NCBI GenBank assembly: GCA_012518475.1
Contig: JAAYSB010000352.1
Coordinates: 1 to 8,835, forward strand
Length of the DNA stretch: 8,835 nucleotides
DNA from: Intrasporangiaceae bacterium
GTDB lineage: Bacteria > Actinomycetota > Actinomycetes > Actinomycetales > Dermatophilaceae
Direction of reading: 5' to 3'
The notes beneath the pieces are model-generated. The model had not been told where the DNA came from, searched no databases, and saw only the letters and a program-made list of their open reading frames with translations. The position numbers and the translations under genes were made by a program. Within the stretch, counting starts at the first letter, position 1; every line of letters starts with the position of its first letter. Positions 7,171 through 8,835 of this stretch are shown here, piece by piece.

Positions 7171-8316
7171 ATGCGCCTCACCGATGACCACGAGACCTTC
7201 CGCGCCAGCGTCCGCCAGTTCGTCGAGACGGAGGTCAACCCGTTCGTCGACGAGTGGGAGGCGGCGGGGAAGTTCCCAGCCCACGAGCTCTTCCCCAAGG
7301 CAGCGAAGATCGGACTCCTCGGTCTCGAGTACTCGACCGAGTACGGCGGAGAGGGCGCCGACCACAGCTTCCAGATGGTGGCGGCGGAGGAGCTCGGCCG
7401 GATGGACTCGGCCGGCGTCGGCATGGCGATCGGCGTGCAGTCGATGATGGCCACCCCGTCGCTGCACCGTTTCGGCACCGAGGAGCAGAAGCGTGAGTTC
7501 CTCGCCCCGGCCATCGCGGGGGAGGCGGTCACCTCGATCGCCGTCACGGAGCCGGACACCGGTTCCGATGTCTCCCGTCTGCGCACCCGCGCCGAGCGGG
7601 ACGGCGACGACTGGGTCATCACCGGCCGCAAGATGTACATCACCAACGGCACCCAGGCCGACTGGATCTGCCTTCTCGCCCGCACCTCAGACGAGGGCGG
7701 CTACAAGGGCATGTCGCAGATCATCGTGCCGACGAATCTGCCGGGCTTCAGCGTCTCGCGGACCTTGAACAAGCTCGGCAACCGCTCATCGGACACCGCC
7801 GAGCTCGTATTCGACGGGGTCCGGGTCCCGGTGTCGAACACGATCGGCGAGATCGGTCGCGGCTTCCAGCAGCAGATGGCACAGTTCATCATCGAGCGGA
7901 TGTTCGCCGCCTACTCGGCCGTCGGCACATGCGACAAGGCACTGGCCCGCACCCGCGAGTTCGTCCACGAGCGCTCGGTGTTCGGTGAGCCGCTCGCCTC
8001 GAAGCAGTACGTCGCCTTCCGTCTCGCCGAGCTCCAGGCGCAGGTCGAGCTGCTCCGCAGTCTCAACCACGCCGTCTGTGAGACCCACATGGCCGGCGAG
8101 GACATCACCCGCCTCGCGAGCGTCGCGAAGCTCACCTCCGGCCGCCTCGTGCGCGAGGTCGCCGACACCTGCCTGCAGTTCCACGGTGGCATGGGATACA
8201 TGGAGGAGACCTGGACCGCGCGCCTCTATCGCGACGTCCGCCTGGCGTCCATCGGTGGCGGCGCCGACGAGGTCATGCTCCAGGTTCTCGCCCGGCTCGA
8301 CGGTCTGCCGGCCTGA
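7171..8316 (+). CDS. Acyl-CoA dehydrogenase, isovaleryl/citronellyl-CoA dehydrogenase-like
   Basis: FAD-dependent acyl-CoA dehydrogenase of 381 residues, complete from MRLTDDHETFRASVRQFV to DGLPA. The flavin/substrate signature IAVTEPDTGSD is at 123-133, KMYITNG at 154-160 and the C-terminal QFHGGMGYMEE at 336-346. As in the operon's other dehydrogenase, the canonical Glu position near the C-terminus is Gly (SIGGGADE, 360-367), while E242 in IIERM is placed like the catalytic Glu of isovaleryl-CoA and long-chain enzymes. It is transcribed away from the carboxylase operon from a shared control region, so it is likely co-regulated and may perform one of the pathway's dehydrogenation steps (AtuD-like), with the second enzyme acting at another stage or on another chain length. 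ATG 7171 is preferred because the protein begins at the usual place for the family and a leaderless promoter is visible. Substrate not determinable. Confidence 0.94.
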   Translation: MRLTDDHETFRASVRQFVETEVNPFVDEWEAAGKFPAHELFPKAAKIGLLGLEYSTEYGGEGADHSFQMVAAEELGRMDSAGVGMAIGVQSMMATPSLHRFGTEEQKREFLAPAIAGEAVTSIAVTEPDTGSDVSRLRTRAERDGDDWVITGRKMYITNGTQADWICLLARTSDEGGYKGMSQIIVPTNLPGFSVSRTLNKLGNRSSDTAELVFDGVRVPVSNTIGEIGRGFQQQMAQFIIERMFAAYSAVGTCDKALARTREFVHERSVFGEPLASKQYVAFRLAELQAQVELLRSLNHAVCETHMAGEDITRLASVAKLTSGRLVREVADTCLQFHGGMGYMEETWTARLYRDVRLASIGGGADEVMLQVLARLDGLPA

Positions 8317-8532
8317 CCGGGGTTCGCGTCGCATACCGATAGGTACGCGGTGGTCGGCCGCGCTAGCGCACCCAGCCGCCACGTTGGTAGCGGTTGGTCG
8401 GCTTGAACGCATGAGAACTCCGAGTGGGATGTGGCATGTCGAAGGCCCCCGGCAACCCAGGACTCCGGGCGTCCTGCGACTCTCCGGGCCGCTGCGTCTG
8501 GGCGCGGGTGTGCACCTTCATAGGCTGGTCCC
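8317..8532. other. Intergenic region between the dehydrogenase and FMN reductase genes
   Basis: These 216 bases hold the two hairpins near the left end and no convincing gene. TAGGCT at 8521-8526 fits a TANNNT -10 box 6 bases before the reductase ATG, again without a Shine-Dalgarno, but no matching -35 is seen. A 41-codon arginine/proline-rich frame (ATG 8410, stop 8534-8536) exists but looks like translated non-coding GC-rich DNA. Confidence 0.5.
8330..8349 (+). terminator. Possible hairpin terminator after the acyl-CoA dehydrogenase
   Basis: CGCATACC and GGTACGCG form an 8-bp stem with one A/C mismatch and a GATA loop, starting 13 bases after the stop codon. A second perfect palindrome, GCGCTAGCGC, follows at 8360-8369. 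There is no T-tract, so a classical intrinsic terminator is not shown; actinobacteria often lack the tail. Tentative. Confidence 0.3.
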
Positions 8533-8835
8533 ATGAAGATTGGAATCATCATTGGATCCGTCCGCGAGGGCCGCACCGGCGAGGCTGTCGCCGAGTGGGT
8601 GTAAGAGACAGCCGGCAAGCGCACCGACGACGGCACGACCTATGAGCTCATCGACCTCAAGAGCTTCAACGTGCCCGTCCTGTCGGCAGCGACCGTGCCC
8701 GGCGCGGCGAACAAGGAGTACCACGACGAGAACGTCACGGCCTGGAGCAAGGCCATCGACGACTGCGACGCCTTCATCTTCGTCACCCCCGAGTACAACC
8801 ACGGTGTGCCCGGTGGCCTGAAGAACGCCTACGAC
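8533..8835 (+). pseudogene. NADPH-dependent FMN reductase (flavodoxin fold), partial, with in-frame stop at codon 24
   Basis: The N-terminus MKIGIIIGSVREGRTGEAVA is the first strand and phosphate-binding loop (GSVREGR) of NADPH-dependent FMN reductases of the flavodoxin-like fold. In the same frame, after a TAA at 8602-8604, come YELIDLKSFNVPVL, DAFIFVTPEYNHGVPGGLKNAYD, the second flavin-binding signature of the family. The frame is unbroken on both sides, so one base change of a tyrosine codon (TAC or TAT) to TAA explains the break; no frameshift is needed. No obvious internal start would rescue the protein, since the stop falls after the phosphate loop. The gene leaves the window at 8835 with about 100 codons visible of a usual 180-200. 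It may be a true recent pseudogene or a base-call or assembly error, since the stop falls where the sequence resembles the Nextera adapter end. It is not obviously tied to the carboxylase pathway. Confidence 0.8.

Noticed and set aside
8424..8460. CCCGGCAACCC near ATGAG, recalling the conserved core of SAM-type riboswitches
   Set aside because: I could not find the pairing stems of SAM-I or SAM-IV around it, and the downstream gene is not a methionine or SAM gene.
8602..8604. Programmed readthrough or recoding of the TAA in the FMN reductase
   Set aside because: TAA is not a known selenocysteine or pyrrolysine codon, and no recoding structure is evident; mutation or sequence error is simpler.

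Overview
The window is very GC-rich, with GTG starts, GTGA stop/start overlaps, few TAT codons and no repeats or mobile elements. Together with the gene families present, this points to the chromosome of a high-GC actinobacterium. A soil or sludge type of the Intrasporangiaceae or Nocardioidaceae is my guess, not something the sequence proves.

Layout. Positions 1 to 7108 hold a minus-strand operon of five genes. In transcription order these are a TIGR03084/maleylpyruvate-isomerase-like DinB-fold protein (7108-6269), an AtuA-family (DUF1446) protein (6272-4443), an acyl-CoA dehydrogenase (4446-3277), an acyl-CoA carboxylase carboxyltransferase (beta) subunit (3218-1620), and the biotin carboxylase (alpha) subunit (1560 or 1614, running off the left edge at 1). 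The first three genes are chained by two 4-base GTGA overlaps. The fourth and fifth follow after short gaps. A second acyl-CoA dehydrogenase (7171-8316, plus strand) diverges from the operon. The 62-base gap between them is the only strikingly AT-rich stretch and holds a 36-bp imperfect palindrome with promoter-like elements. After a 216-base non-coding stretch with a possible hairpin terminator comes the start of an NADPH-dependent FMN reductase (8533 to the right edge). It carries an in-frame TAA at codon 24.

How the genes fit together. Dehydrogenase, biotin-dependent carboxylase and AtuA are the core of the Pseudomonas acyclic terpene (Atu) pathway. There, a 3-methyl-branched acyl-CoA is dehydrogenated, carboxylated on the gamma-methyl group (geranyl-CoA or methylcrotonyl-CoA type) and then hydrated. 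From memory, the gene order AtuA-FadE-AccD-AccA also matches the M. tuberculosis Rv0976c-fadE13-accD2-accA2 block, which continues with fadE12 and echA7, so an acyl-CoA dehydrogenase and an enoyl-CoA hydratase may lie just beyond the left edge. The most likely role is catabolism of methyl-branched or isoprenoid-type acyl-CoAs. The substrate cannot be read from the sequence. The best leads are the undefined roles of the AtuA and DinB-like proteins, the operator in the divergent promoter, a second palindrome at the 5' end of the atuA-like gene, and the nonsense codon in the reductase gene.
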